DNA of 64,000 bases from Sphingomonadales bacterium. GTDB lineage: Bacteria > Pseudomonadota > Alphaproteobacteria > Sphingomonadales > Sphingomonadaceae. Positions within the stretch are counted from its first letter, which is position 1. Each line of letters opens with the position of its first letter. The stretch spans positions 62,001 through 126,000 of the forward strand of contig JAACPW010000007.1 of the NCBI GenBank assembly GCA_009995225.1, in the 5' to 3' direction. The translations under genes and the position numbers were made by a program. Shown here piece by piece: positions 38,561 through 47,093 of this stretch. The notes beneath the pieces are model-generated. The model was not told where the DNA came from. It saw only the letters and a program-made list of their open reading frames with translations, and did not search any database.

Positions 38561-39249
38561 GCTGGGTTGCGGCTGCACTGCGTTCGCTCGCCTTCTATCT
38601 GCTGTTTTATGGCGGATCTGTGCTGCTGGTGATCGCGTCGGTGGTGGCCATCCTTGTCCGCAAGGCGTGGCTGCGCGGCGTGGTCGCCACCTGGGGCCGG
38701 TGGCATCTGTGGTGCGTCCGCAACCTGCTCGGCATTCAGGTGGTGCTGGACGGGGCGCTGCCTGAAGGTCCGGTGCTGATCGCGATGAAGCATGAAAGCT
38801 TTTTCGAGGCGATCGACACCCCGCGGCTGTTTGCCCACCCGGCGGTGTTCGCCAAGCAGGAACTGTTCGCCATTCCCGGCTGGGGCTATTCCGCGCTGAC
38901 CTATGGCCTGATCCCCGTGGCACGCGGCGAAGGGGCCAAGACCCTGCGCGCCATGCTGGCACTGGCCAAGCAGCGCGTGGCCGAGGGGCGCCCGCTGATA
39001 ATCTTTCCCGAAGGCACGCGCGTGGCGCATGGCCATAGGGAGCCTTTGCAGGCAGGGTTTGCCGGGTTGTACAAGCTGCTGCGCCTGCCAGTGGTGCCGA
39101 TCGCCGTGGATAGCGGGCGGGCCTACCATCGCGCGGTGAAACGTCCGGGCCGGATCACTTACAAGGTGGGCGCGGCGATCCCGGCGGGCCTGCCGCGCGC
39201 GGATGTCGAAGCGCGGGTCCATGCTGCGATCAATGCGCTGAACGGGTAG
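38557..39249 (+). CDS. plsC: 1-acyl-sn-glycerol-3-phosphate acyltransferase (PlsC family)
   Basis: Membrane enzyme acylating lysophosphatidic acid to phosphatidic acid. The 230-residue product has an N-terminal hydrophobic segment (FYLLFYGGSVLLVIASVVAI), motif I as KHESFFEAIDTP (H-x4-E rather than canonical H-x4-D), motif III FPEGTRVAHG and a motif IV-like VVPIAVDSGRAY. The TTG start overlaps the stop of the DUF218 gene (TTGA). The operon ftsE-ftsX-ydcF-like-plsC links division and envelope lipid synthesis. Confidence 0.9.
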   Translation: MSWVAAALRSLAFYLLFYGGSVLLVIASVVAILVRKAWLRGVVATWGRWHLWCVRNLLGIQVVLDGALPEGPVLIAMKHESFFEAIDTPRLFAHPAVFAKQELFAIPGWGYSALTYGLIPVARGEGAKTLRAMLALAKQRVAEGRPLIIFPEGTRVAHGHREPLQAGFAGLYKLLRLPVVPIAVDSGRAYHRAVKRPGRITYKVGAAIPAGLPRADVEARVHAAINALNG

Positions 39250-39314
39250 GCTTTCCGCGCGAAATCACAAAACGTCGCCTCACCACTCCACGGCGCGATG
39301 GCTCTGAAGAACCC

Positions 39315-39713
39315 TCAGGCGCAGTAAAGTTCGAGGCCGAAGGGCGGCGGGGGCAGTGGCAATCCTTCGATCATCGCTTCGGCGATTTTTACGGTTGCTG
39401 CCAGGGATTTGTCGGAAAACGGCTTTGGCAGGCAGCCAAGTGCAAGATCGGGCCGCGGCCCATTCGGCGGCGTGCCGGTCAGGAAAATGCAGATCACGCC
39501 GCTCTTCTGAAGTTCGGCCGCCGCGTCGAGCCCCGAAGTGCCATTGGCCAGATTGATATCCACGAACGCGATGTCCGGACGGGTCCGCTCTGCCTCTTTG
39601 ACAGACGAGACAACGTCATCGGCAATGCCCACAACTTCGTGCCCCTGCCGTTGCAACAAGACCTTCAATGTCATGGCGACCATGAATTCGTCTTCGACGA
39701 TCAATATCTTCAT
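39315..39713 (-). CDS. Single-domain response regulator
   Basis: CheY-like receiver of 132 residues with acidic pocket IVEDE, phosphoacceptor Asp in IAFVDINLANGTSG (about residue 51), switch Thr in CIFLTGTP and Lys in GCLPKPFSD. There is no output domain; the C-terminus ends in a Pro-rich tail. It overlaps the end of the kinase gene by one base, so the two form a cognate pair in one operon. The output must be a protein partner or phosphotransfer. Confidence 0.9.
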   Translation of the reverse strand: MKILIVEDEFMVAMTLKVLLQRQGHEVVGIADDVVSSVKEAERTRPDIAFVDINLANGTSGLDAAAELQKSGVICIFLTGTPPNGPRPDLALGCLPKPFSDKSLAATVKIAEAMIEGLPLPPPPFGLELYCA

Positions 39714-40813
39714 CAGCTCACGCCTTGTATGTCAGATGACAGAGGTTTGGTGGGGATCGTCAGGGTAATTGTCGTTCCGGACCCATCGCTCTGGATGGCG
39801 ATTTCGCCGCGCATTTGATGCACAAGGCCGTCCATAATCTGCCTTCCCAGACCCGATTTGGTGTCGGGCGTTGCCGGTGCGATGCCAGGGCCATTGTCGC
39901 TGATGACCAGGACCACCTCTTCGCCTGAGCTTGCAGCGGAAACCGTCAATTTCGGCTGGTTCGAGCTCAGCCCGTATTTGAGTGCGTTCGTGATGATTTC
40001 ATTCACGACCAGAACCAGGGGGCTGGCTTGACCTATGCTCATCATCAGATCGCCGGAAAAGCTTTGTTCCACAGAGACATCGTCTCTTCCCGCAGAGCCG
40101 ATCAGATCCGTCACAATCTCTTCGATAGCGGTCTTCATATCAACGTGGTTGTGATTTCCGCTGAGGTAGAGAAGCTGGTGAACACGGGCAATCAGGTCCA
40201 CCTTGCTGCGCGCGGCCATAACGGCCGATTGCGCTTCGCTGTCGTCAATCTTCAGAGCTTCCAGAAACAGAAACGAATTGACGAGATGGAGGCTGTTCTT
40301 AACCCTGTGATTGACTTCGTGTAACAGCAGTTCCTTGGCTTTTAATGCTTCTTCCAGAGCAATGTGCGTCTTGCGCTGCTCTTCGACGATAATATTCAGT
40401 TGCCCTTCCTTTTGCGTCAGTTCTTCGACAGCTCTTGCAGCAACGGCGATAAGAGCGATGTCGATCACGATAATAAAGACGAACAGGCTGAGCCCGACGG
40501 TTTCATTGAAGCCCGTTGCGAAGGAATCCGTCGGGTGAACAAACCAGTACCAGGTCGCCACAAAGGACAGGGCCCCGCAGAACCAACCCGCGCGAGAACC
40601 CGCCAGGAACGCGGAAATTATGACCGCAGGAATGAAGGTAATGAAAGGAAATTGCGGAATTGCGTGGTCGAGAATGACGCGAGCAGCAAGCGCGACGATG
40701 AACGTGGCAAGGCCGACCGCATAACCGAGCACTGCGTTGCGCCGGAAAAGCGAAGAACGCGACAGCAGTCGTTGCGGTGCGCGGCGGCCGCGAGAAAACC
40801 CGTCGGTAGGCAT
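39713..40813 (-). CDS. DUF4118 membrane histidine kinase of the HisKA_2 (HWE-like) type
   Basis: Product of 366 residues. It has four N-terminal membrane helices resembling the KdpD-like DUF4118 domain (about 28-130), a coiled linker (130-165), then HisKA_2 with phospho-His in LLHEVNHRVKNSLHLVNSFL and a HATPase with NEIITNALKYG, VISDNGPGI and TKSGLGRQIMDGL. Such kinases often feed atypical receivers or the PhyR general stress pathway in alphaproteobacteria. Here the adjacent single-domain regulator is the likely target. Confidence 0.88.
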   Translation of the reverse strand: MPTDGFSRGRRAPQRLLSRSSLFRRNAVLGYAVGLATFIVALAARVILDHAIPQFPFITFIPAVIISAFLAGSRAGWFCGALSFVATWYWFVHPTDSFATGFNETVGLSLFVFIIVIDIALIAVAARAVEELTQKEGQLNIIVEEQRKTHIALEEALKAKELLLHEVNHRVKNSLHLVNSFLFLEALKIDDSEAQSAVMAARSKVDLIARVHQLLYLSGNHNHVDMKTAIEEIVTDLIGSAGRDDVSVEQSFSGDLMMSIGQASPLVLVVNEIITNALKYGLSSNQPKLTVSAASSGEEVVLVISDNGPGIAPATPDTKSGLGRQIMDGLVHQMRGEIAIQSDGSGTTITLTIPTKPLSSDIQGVS

Positions 40814-41101
40814 TGCTGTTCACCCCTCCCCCCCTTTGCTGGCCGTGGAGCCCCACAAGGACGCTGTCAAGCAAGGGGCCATCCTCCGCACCGCGGGCGC
40901 CTGCCCAATCTGGCGTGCTTTCCTACCGGAGCGCGACCTGTCAGCGTTGCACCATGACCCGCCGGCAAGCCTCGCCAATCATTGTACATATCCGCAAGGA
41001 ACGCGGCGCGCATGGCGGGTTGTTTTTTCGTTTCCTGGACAGTGTCTCATGTGTCTCCAACAGGCGCACGACCCCGGCCGGTGGCACAATTGGCGGCGCA
41101 G

Positions 41102-42010
41102 TCAGGCGCCGTGTTCGCGCCCGAAATCGGGGCGCTCGTCGTCCTGTCCCTGCTCGATCACCTGGCGGCGGATGGCGCGGGTGCGGGTGAAGAGGTCGAA
41201 CAGCGCCTCTCCGTCCGACGAACGGATCGCGCGCTGCATCGCGGTGAGGTCTTCGGTGAAGCGCCCCAGCATCTCCAGAACGGCGCCCTTGTTGGTCAGG
41301 AACACGTCGCGCCACATCACCGGGTCGGAGGCCGCGATGCGGGTGAAATCGCGAAAGCCCCCGGCGGAGTACTTGATGACCTCGCTCTGGGTCACGTCCT
41401 CCAGATCGCTCGCCGTGCCGACGATGGTGTAGGCGATCAGGTGGGGGATGTGGCTGGTGACGGCCAGGACGAGATCGTGGTGGGCGGCGTCCATCACCTC
41501 GACCTTGGAGCCGAGCGCGGTCCAGAAGTCGGACAGGGCTTCGAGCGGGGCCGGATCGCAGCCTTCGGGCGGGGTGACGATGCACCAGCGGCCCGCGAAC
41601 AGCGTGGCAAAGCCCGCGTCCGGCCCGCTCTGTTCGGTGCCTGCAACCGGGTGGGCGGGGATGATGCAGGCGCCCGGCAGCGCGGCGGCGAGCGCGGCGG
41701 CGACGGCGGCTTTGGACGAGCCGACATCGCTGATGATCGCATCAGGCTTCAGGCCCGGCGCAATCGCCGCCGCCGCTTCGCCCATCGCGCCAACGGGGAC
41801 GCACAGGATGACGAGATCGGCCTCGGCCACGGCCGCTTCGGCAGTCTCGTACACCTCGGCGACCAGCCCGCGTATCGCCGCACGCGCCCGCACGTCGGGG
41901 TCGCGGTCCCAGCCGGTTGTAACGATGGAAAGGCCGCGTGCCTTCACCGCCAGCCCGATCGAGCCGCCCAGCAGACCGAGGCCGATGATCGCGACCCGCC
42001 GGATGGTCAC
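41102..42010 (-). CDS. tyrA: Prephenate/arogenate dehydrogenase
   Basis: NAD(P)-dependent oxidative decarboxylation in tyrosine synthesis. The 302-residue product has Rossmann motif VAIIGLGLLGGSIGLAVKAR, the catalytic HPVAGTEQSGPDAG segment and the SHIPHLIAYTIVG plus YSAGGFRDFTRIAASDPVMW signature. There is no ACT or chorismate mutase domain. The GTG start at 42010 overlaps the hisC stop (GTGA) and has GGGGAGG upstream. Substrate preference (prephenate or arogenate) cannot be read from the sequence. Confidence 0.94.
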   Translation of the reverse strand: MTIRRVAIIGLGLLGGSIGLAVKARGLSIVTTGWDRDPDVRARAAIRGLVAEVYETAEAAVAEADLVILCVPVGAMGEAAAAIAPGLKPDAIISDVGSSKAAVAAALAAALPGACIIPAHPVAGTEQSGPDAGFATLFAGRWCIVTPPEGCDPAPLEALSDFWTALGSKVEVMDAAHHDLVLAVTSHIPHLIAYTIVGTASDLEDVTQSEVIKYSAGGFRDFTRIAASDPVMWRDVFLTNKGAVLEMLGRFTEDLTAMQRAIRSSDGEALFDLFTRTRAIRRQVIEQGQDDERPDFGREHGA

Positions 42011-43104
42011 GCCGCCTCCCCGCACAGCGTGCGAAGCGTGGCGATCACGCGGGTCATGTCGTCGGTCTTGCCGATGGTGATGCGCAAGGCATTGGGCAGG
42101 CCCTGGGAGGGCAGATGACGCACCGCGTAACCCGCCTCGGACAAAGCCTCGACCGCCTGCGTTGCGGTCACTTCGCCCGCGAAGTGCACCAGCAGGAAGT
42201 TGGCTTCGCTGGGCGAGGTGCTGAGGCCGTGATTGCCCAGCGCCGCGATAGCGTCTGCCAGTCGCGCGCGTTCGGCGGTGTTGTGTTCGCGGCTGGCGGC
42301 CACAAACGCCTGATCGCCCAGCGCCGCCAGCGCCGCCTTCTGCCCGCTCACCGACACGTTGAACGCGCCCCGCAGCCGGTTGACCAGATCGATCAGATGC
42401 GGCGCGCCTGTCACCCAGCCGACCCGTTCCGATGCCAGGCCATAGGCCTTGGAGAAGGTGCGGCTGACCAGCACGTTCTCACAGGCCGCGGCCAGATCGA
42501 AGGCCGCGTGCTGGTGCGCCGGATCGACATACTCGCCATAGGCTTCGTCAACGATCAGCAGCACGTTGCCGGGCAGGCCCGCGTGCAGCCGTTCGACCTC
42601 GTCCGGCGGCAGGTAGCTGCCGACCGGGTTGTTGGGGTTGTCGAGCAGCACCACCCTGGTAGCAGGCGTCACCGCTGCCAGCAGCTTGTCCACGCTCGCC
42701 GCACAGCCATCATCATCGGCAAACACCGCCGTCGCCCCGACCTTCTGGGCCAGCAGCGGGTAGAGCGAGAAGGAATAGCGCGACGCCAGCACCTCGTCAC
42801 CCACGCTTGCCAGCGCCTGCACGGCGCAATGCAGCAGTTCGCCCGAGCCGGTTCCGCATACGATCCGGTCCGCGTCCAGCCCGTGCACGGCGGCGATCGC
42901 CTCGCGCAGGGTCCGTGCGTCGGGATCGGGGTAGTCAGCCGGATTGTGGCCTTGAGACAACGCAGCCAGCGCCGCCGGACTGGCGCCCAGCGGGTTCTCG
43001 TTCGCGGAAAGCTTGGTCAGTGGCTTGCCGCTCGCCGACTTGGACTTGCCGGGGACATAGGCGTGGATCGCGCTGATCCAGGGTTTGGCTTGAGGCTTGG
43101 ACAT
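42007..43104 (-). CDS. hisC: Histidinol-phosphate / aromatic aminotransferase
   Basis: PLP aminotransferase of 365 residues. It shows KLSANENPLGASPAALAAL, RIVCGTGSGELLHC, LLDNPNNPVGSYLPPDEVER, VDEAYGEYVDP and the Schiff-base Lys in SRTFSKAYGLASERVGW. Coupling to tyrA suggests that it may also act on aromatic keto acids in tyrosine synthesis. ATG 43104 (MSKPQAKPWISAIHAYVPGK) is used instead of the longer 43179 start, whose N-terminus is atypical. Confidence 0.94.
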   Translation of the reverse strand: MSKPQAKPWISAIHAYVPGKSKSASGKPLTKLSANENPLGASPAALAALSQGHNPADYPDPDARTLREAIAAVHGLDADRIVCGTGSGELLHCAVQALASVGDEVLASRYSFSLYPLLAQKVGATAVFADDDGCAASVDKLLAAVTPATRVVLLDNPNNPVGSYLPPDEVERLHAGLPGNVLLIVDEAYGEYVDPAHQHAAFDLAAACENVLVSRTFSKAYGLASERVGWVTGAPHLIDLVNRLRGAFNVSVSGQKAALAALGDQAFVAASREHNTAERARLADAIAALGNHGLSTSPSEANFLLVHFAGEVTATQAVEALSEAGYAVRHLPSQGLPNALRITIGKTDDMTRVIATLRTLCGEAA

Positions 43105-43211
43105 AAGACGGGCGCGATAGCCAGTTTGGGCCTGCGAATACAGCGCGAAAACGGCAAGGCCCGTGGCGATGATTGACACAGGCAGGGCGCTCCCCCAATT
43201 CGCTCCCCCAG
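43105..43211. promoter_or_regulatory. Shared divergent promoter region hisC-tyrA / metX-metW
   Basis: The 107 bases between the two operons must drive both directions. I looked for a SAM-II type riboswitch pattern, common before metX in alphaproteobacteria, and did not recognise one. No clear operator palindrome was seen. The exact start codons on both sides are inferred, so the boundaries may shift. Confidence 0.4.
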
Positions 43212-44309
43212 ATGAACATCGCCCCCGTCGCCCGCACCTATACCATCCCCCAACCCCTGCCGCTGGACAGCGGGCAGGTGCTGGAGGGCGCGCAGATCGC
43301 CTACGAGACCTACGGCACGCTGGCTGCGGACAAGAGCAACGCCGTGCTGGTGTGCCACGCGCTGACCGGCGACCAGTATCTCGCCAGCCCGCACCCGATC
43401 ACCGGCAAGCCGGGTTGGTGGGAGCGCATGGTGGGGCCAGGCAAGCCGATCGACACGGACCGCCACTTTGTGATCTGCGCCAATGTCATCGGCAGCTGCA
43501 TGGGATCGACCGGTCCGGCGAGCCTTGCGCCCGATGGGCGGCCCTATGCCATGCGCTTCCCCGTCATCACCATCCGCGACATGGTGCGCGGGTTGGTGGC
43601 GATGCTCGACGGCTTGGGCATCGCGCAGTTGCACGCCGTGGTCGGCGGGTCGATGGGCGGGATGCAGGCGCTGAGCCTTGCCGCCAACTGGCCCGAGCGT
43701 GCCGCCCGCGTGCTGGTGATCGCGTCGACCGCGCGGCACTCGGCGCAGAACATCGCCTTTCACGAGGTGGGGCGCCAGGCGATCATGGCCGATCCGGCAT
43801 GGGCGGCAGGCGATTACTACGCGGCCGACGCGCGGCCCGACAACGGCCTCGCCGTGGCGCGGATGGCGGCGCATATCACCTATCTGTCGGAAGCCGGGCT
43901 GACCGAGAAGTTCGGTCGCCGCCTGCAGGACCGCGAGGCCAAGGGGTTTGGTTTCGACGCCGAGTTTCAGGTCGAAAGCTACCTGCGCTATCAGGGCAGC
44001 GGCTTCACCCGCCGGTTCGATGCGAACAGCTACCTCTACATCACCCGTGCGATGGATTACCTCGACATTGCCGAGGAACACGGTGGCAAGCTCGCCAACG
44101 CCTTTGCGGGCACGCAGGCGCGGTTCTGCATCGTCAGCTTCGATACCGACTGGCTGTATCCCACCACCGAAAGCCGCCATGTTGTCCACGCGCTGAATGC
44201 GGCGGGGGCTAAGGTCAGCTTCGTGGAACTGAGCGCGCCGCACGGGCATGACAGCTTCCTGCTGGAGCATGACCAGCTTGACCGGGTGGTGAAGGGCTTC
44301 GTCGAATGA
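43212..44309 (+). CDS. metX: Homoserine O-acetyltransferase
   Basis: Acyl-CoA-dependent O-acylation of homoserine, first committed step of methionine synthesis (acetyl versus succinyl donor not decidable by eye). The 365-residue product has [34 protein letters not shown], the nucleophile [12 protein letters not shown], and the Asp/His region [15 protein letters not shown] and [11 protein letters not shown]. The start at ATG 43212 ([13 protein letters not shown]) is not supported by a strong ribosome-binding site; a TTG at 43173 is possible. Confidence 0.95.
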   Translation: MNIAPVARTYTIPQPLPLDSGQVLEGAQIAYETYGTLAADKSNAVLVCHALTGDQYLASPHPITGKPGWWERMVGPGKPIDTDRHFVICANVIGSCMGSTGPASLAPDGRPYAMRFPVITIRDMVRGLVAMLDGLGIAQLHAVVGGSMGGMQALSLAANWPERAARVLVIASTARHSAQNIAFHEVGRQAIMADPAWAAGDYYAADARPDNGLAVARMAAHITYLSEAGLTEKFGRRLQDREAKGFGFDAEFQVESYLRYQGSGFTRRFDANSYLYITRAMDYLDIAEEHGGKLANAFAGTQARFCIVSFDTDWLYPTTESRHVVHALNAAGAKVSFVELSAPHGHDSFLLEHDQLDRVVKGFVE

Positions 44310-44893
44310 CCCTGCGCCCTGACCTTGCCGCCATCGCAGCGCACGTAACGCCCGGCAGCCGGGTGCTGGATATCGGCTGCGGGGACGGGGCGCTGATGGC
44401 GGCCTTGGAAAGCGCCAGCGGCTGCGATGCGCGGGGCATGGAGCTGGATGGTGAGCTGGTCGAACGCTGCGTCTCGCGCGGGCTTTCGGTGGTGCAGGGC
44501 GATGCCAATCTCGATCTGGCGAACTACCCCGACAAGGCCTTCGATTACGCGATCCTCAGCCAGACCTTGCAGACCGCAACCCGGCCCGACCTGATGATGG
44601 ACGAACTGCTGCGGGTGGGGCGGCGCGCCTTTGTGTCGTTCCCCAACTTTGCTCACTGGCGCACGCGGGCGGCGCTGATGCTGGGCGGGCGGATGCCGGT
44701 GACACGGGCCTTGCCGGTGAGCTGGTACGAAACCGAAAATATCCACCACGTCACGGTCGAGGATTTTCGCGATCTGGCGCGCCTGAAAGGCGCGAAGATC
44801 GAGCGCGCCTGGTATTTCTCGAACGAAAAACAAATCGGCGCGCCAGCGGCTAACTGGCGCGCCGAATTCGCGGTGTTCGAACTCAGTCGCTAA
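44306..44893 (+). CDS. metW: Methionine biosynthesis protein MetW
   Basis: SAM-methyltransferase-like partner of MetX. The 195-residue product has motif [17 protein letters not shown], the family's [20 protein letters not shown] and [20 protein letters not shown]. The ATGA overlap with metX and the standard pairing leave little doubt about identity, although its biochemical role is less settled than its family. Confidence 0.95.
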   Translation: MTLRPDLAAIAAHVTPGSRVLDIGCGDGALMAALESASGCDARGMELDGELVERCVSRGLSVVQGDANLDLANYPDKAFDYAILSQTLQTATRPDLMMDELLRVGRRAFVSFPNFAHWRTRAALMLGGRMPVTRALPVSWYETENIHHVTVEDFRDLARLKGAKIERAWYFSNEKQIGAPAANWRAEFAVFELSR

Positions 44894-45286
44894 TCACCCC
44901 ACGCGGTGCAGCATGCACAGCTTGTGGCCATCGGGATCAAGCACATAGCCCAGGTTCAGCGTGCCCATCGCGCCGGTGCGCGGGCCCGGCGGATCTTCGA
45001 TCGACCTGCCGCCAGCGGCCACGGCCGCATCGTGGAAGGCCTGCACCTGCTCAAGGCTGTCGCAGGCGAAGCCGATGGTGGCGCCATTGGCGCAGGCGGC
45101 AGGTTCGTTGTTGATCGGCTGGCTGATCGAAAAGATGCCGCCATTGTGGAACCAGAACGCACGCTTGTGGCCGGTGCCGGCTTCGTTGACGTTGCCCGGG
45201 CCTGCGCCCAGCGTGGCAAGCACGGTGTCGTAAAATGCCTTGGAACGGTCGAAATCGTTGGTCCCGACCATGATGTGACTGAACAT
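44894..45286 (-). CDS. VOC/glyoxalase-family protein
   Basis: Product of 130 residues with vicinal-oxygen-chelate fold features: MFSHIMVGTNDFDRSKAFYD at the start and a late LGYVLDPDGHKLCMLHRVG. It may be a dioxygenase-like, lyase or resistance-type protein; no substrate can be assigned. It converges on metW with no gap between stops. Confidence 0.87.
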   Translation of the reverse strand: MFSHIMVGTNDFDRSKAFYDTVLATLGAGPGNVNEAGTGHKRAFWFHNGGIFSISQPINNEPAACANGATIGFACDSLEQVQAFHDAAVAAGGRSIEDPPGPRTGAMGTLNLGYVLDPDGHKLCMLHRVG

Positions 45287-45396
45287 CGAAATATGTCTCC
45301 TCTCATAAGACAGGTTGCGGATTAGGACGGAATTGCCGCGCCCGCAATGTCGATTCCGGTAGCGCCGGGTTCATCTTGCAGGGCATAGGAGAGGCC

Positions 45397-45756
45397 ATGC
45401 TTACTCCGTTTCTTGCCGCCGCGCTGGCCCTGCAACCCGCGCCTGCCCCAGCCAGCCCCGAACCTGCCCCGCTGTCGCAGGAAAACCGCGCGTTGCTGCG
45501 GTGCGCGGCGGCGTTTGCGCTGGTGGCGCAAGGTCAGGCTGCGGGCGATCCCGCGGCGAAAGAGTGGCCCGATCTGTCGTCACGCGGCCGCGAATTCTTC
45601 GTCCGTGCGCTGGCGCAACTGATGGATGCCACCGGGGCCGACCGCGCCGGCATCGCCGCACTTGCCAACGCCGAGGCGCAGGCGCTTTCCGCCAACGCAG
45701 AGGTGCAAAAGATCATGCCGACGTGCCTGTTGATGCTCGAGGCGACGAAGCTCTGA
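45397..45756 (+). CDS. Small exported protein of unknown function
   Basis: Product of 119 residues beginning MLTPFLAAALALQPAPAPAS, a short likely signal peptide, followed by an Ala-rich helical domain (LSQENRALLRCAAAFALVAQ to QKIMPTCLLMLEA) with two Cys that could form a disulfide in the periplasm. A strong GGAGAGG ribosome-binding site fixes the start at 45397. I do not recognise a family. Confidence 0.72.
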   Translation: MLTPFLAAALALQPAPAPASPEPAPLSQENRALLRCAAAFALVAQGQAAGDPAAKEWPDLSSRGREFFVRALAQLMDATGADRAGIAALANAEAQALSANAEVQKIMPTCLLMLEATKL

Positions 45757-45823
45757 ATACTCCCCCGTTGCGCACGCCCCGCGCTGGATTTGCCTTGGAA
45801 AATACGGCAGAGCTGGATGCCTT

Positions 45824-46492
45824 ATGTGGCTCCTCTATCAATTCCCGCTATGCCCCTTCAGCCGCAAGATCCGGCTGCTGCTGAGCGAAAAGAACGTGCC
45901 TTTCGATCTGGCGCGTGAGGATCCGTGGTCGGCGTCGGACGCGTTCTTCGATCTCAATCCGGCCGGGCGCACGCCGGTGATCGTCAATCCGGACAAGAAT
46001 ATCACGATCCCCGATAGCCGGGCGATTGCGGAATATTTCGAAGAGACGGTCGACCGCAGCCCGATGATCAACGGCACCGCCACCCAGCGTGCCGAAATCC
46101 GCCGACTGGTCGCGCTGTTCGATGAAAACTTCTACGCCGATGTCACCGCGCCGCTTTTGTCCGAACGTATGAAGAAGCGTATCATGCGCCAGCCTCCTGA
46201 CAGCGGCGCGCTGCGCAATGCCATGAAGATGGCGCACGGGCATCTCGATTATCTCGACTGGCTGATCGACAACCGCCCCTGGGTGGCGGGTTCGACCATG
46301 AGCCTTGCCGATCTGGCCGCCGCGGCGCAGATTTCGGTGGCGGACTACCTTGGCGGGATCGACTGGGCGGGGCACGAACAATCACGCGGCTGGTATGCGG
46401 TATTCAAGAGCCGCCCAAGCTTCCGCCCGCTTCTCACCGAGCGGATGGAAACAATCAAGCCGCCGCCGCACTACGCTCAGCTGGACGGATAG
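45824..46492 (+). CDS. Glutathione S-transferase family protein
   Basis: Product of 222 residues with an N-terminal thioredoxin-like domain (YQFPLCPFSRKIRLLLSEKN, then NPAGRTPVIVNPDKNITIPD and SRAIAEYFEETV) and a C-terminal helical domain (RPWVAGSTMSLADLAAAAQI). The Cys in CPFSRK may be catalytic, as in omega- or beta-type GSTs. The specific substrate is unknown. Confidence 0.9.
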   Translation: MWLLYQFPLCPFSRKIRLLLSEKNVPFDLAREDPWSASDAFFDLNPAGRTPVIVNPDKNITIPDSRAIAEYFEETVDRSPMINGTATQRAEIRRLVALFDENFYADVTAPLLSERMKKRIMRQPPDSGALRNAMKMAHGHLDYLDWLIDNRPWVAGSTMSLADLAAAAQISVADYLGGIDWAGHEQSRGWYAVFKSRPSFRPLLTERMETIKPPPHYAQLDG

Positions 46493-46562
46493 CGCAAAAT
46501 AACCGGCGCTTGCGCATTGCCCCTGCCGCGCCGATATTGGGCGCGAGCAGAGAGGACAACGC

Positions 46563-46973
46563 ATGGACAACCCCGATCCCCGCAGCCTGACCGACGCCGA
46601 GTGGCGCGATAAGCTGGGCCCGATGCAGTATCACGTGCTGCGCGAAGCGGGCACCGAACGTGCCTTCACCGGCGAGTATGACAAGTTCTATGACGAGGGC
46701 GAATATCACTGTGCGGCGTGTGGCACGCAGCTGTTCTATTCGACCGCGAAGTACAATTCCGGGTGCGGTTGGCCCGCCTTCACCAAGCCTGCCGATGAAG
46801 AGGTGGTCGAGGAACATCGCGACACGGCTTACGGCATGGTCCGGACCGAAGTGCGCTGCGGCACTTGCGGTGGACATCTGGGCCATGTGTTTCCTGACGG
46901 CCCGCCGGAACAAGGCGGCCTTCGCTACTGCATCAATTCGGCCGCGCTGATCTTCACGCCCGCGAACGATTAG
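46563..46973 (+). CDS. msrB: Peptide-methionine (R)-S-oxide reductase
   Basis: Repairs methionine-R-sulfoxide in proteins. The 136-residue product has zinc-binding pairs CAACG and CGTCGG, the [11 protein letters not shown] motif, [16 protein letters not shown] and catalytic Cys in [11 protein letters not shown]. The msrA gene lies about 15 kb away in the same window. Confidence 0.96.
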   Translation: MDNPDPRSLTDAEWRDKLGPMQYHVLREAGTERAFTGEYDKFYDEGEYHCAACGTQLFYSTAKYNSGCGWPAFTKPADEEVVEEHRDTAYGMVRTEVRCGTCGGHLGHVFPDGPPEQGGLRYCINSAALIFTPAND

Positions 46974-47093
46974 GCCGCTCGCGCCGTCGGCGGGGGAGAG
47001 CATTGCCAAGCCGGGTTCATTCCCGGTTACAACTTGCCTATGCAAGGCGCGCATCCCCCCGCGGTGTCGTGGGGGTCAAGATAGGCTCAGACA

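Noticed and set aside
40814-41101. Possible small RNA (SRP or RNase P-like fragment) in the gap upstream of the kinase gene
   Set aside because: Some GC-rich stems are present, but none of the conserved SRP RNA or RNase P core motifs could be found on either strand.
43105-43211. SAM-II riboswitch before metX
   Set aside because: The gap does not show the expected conserved stem and pseudoknot segments.
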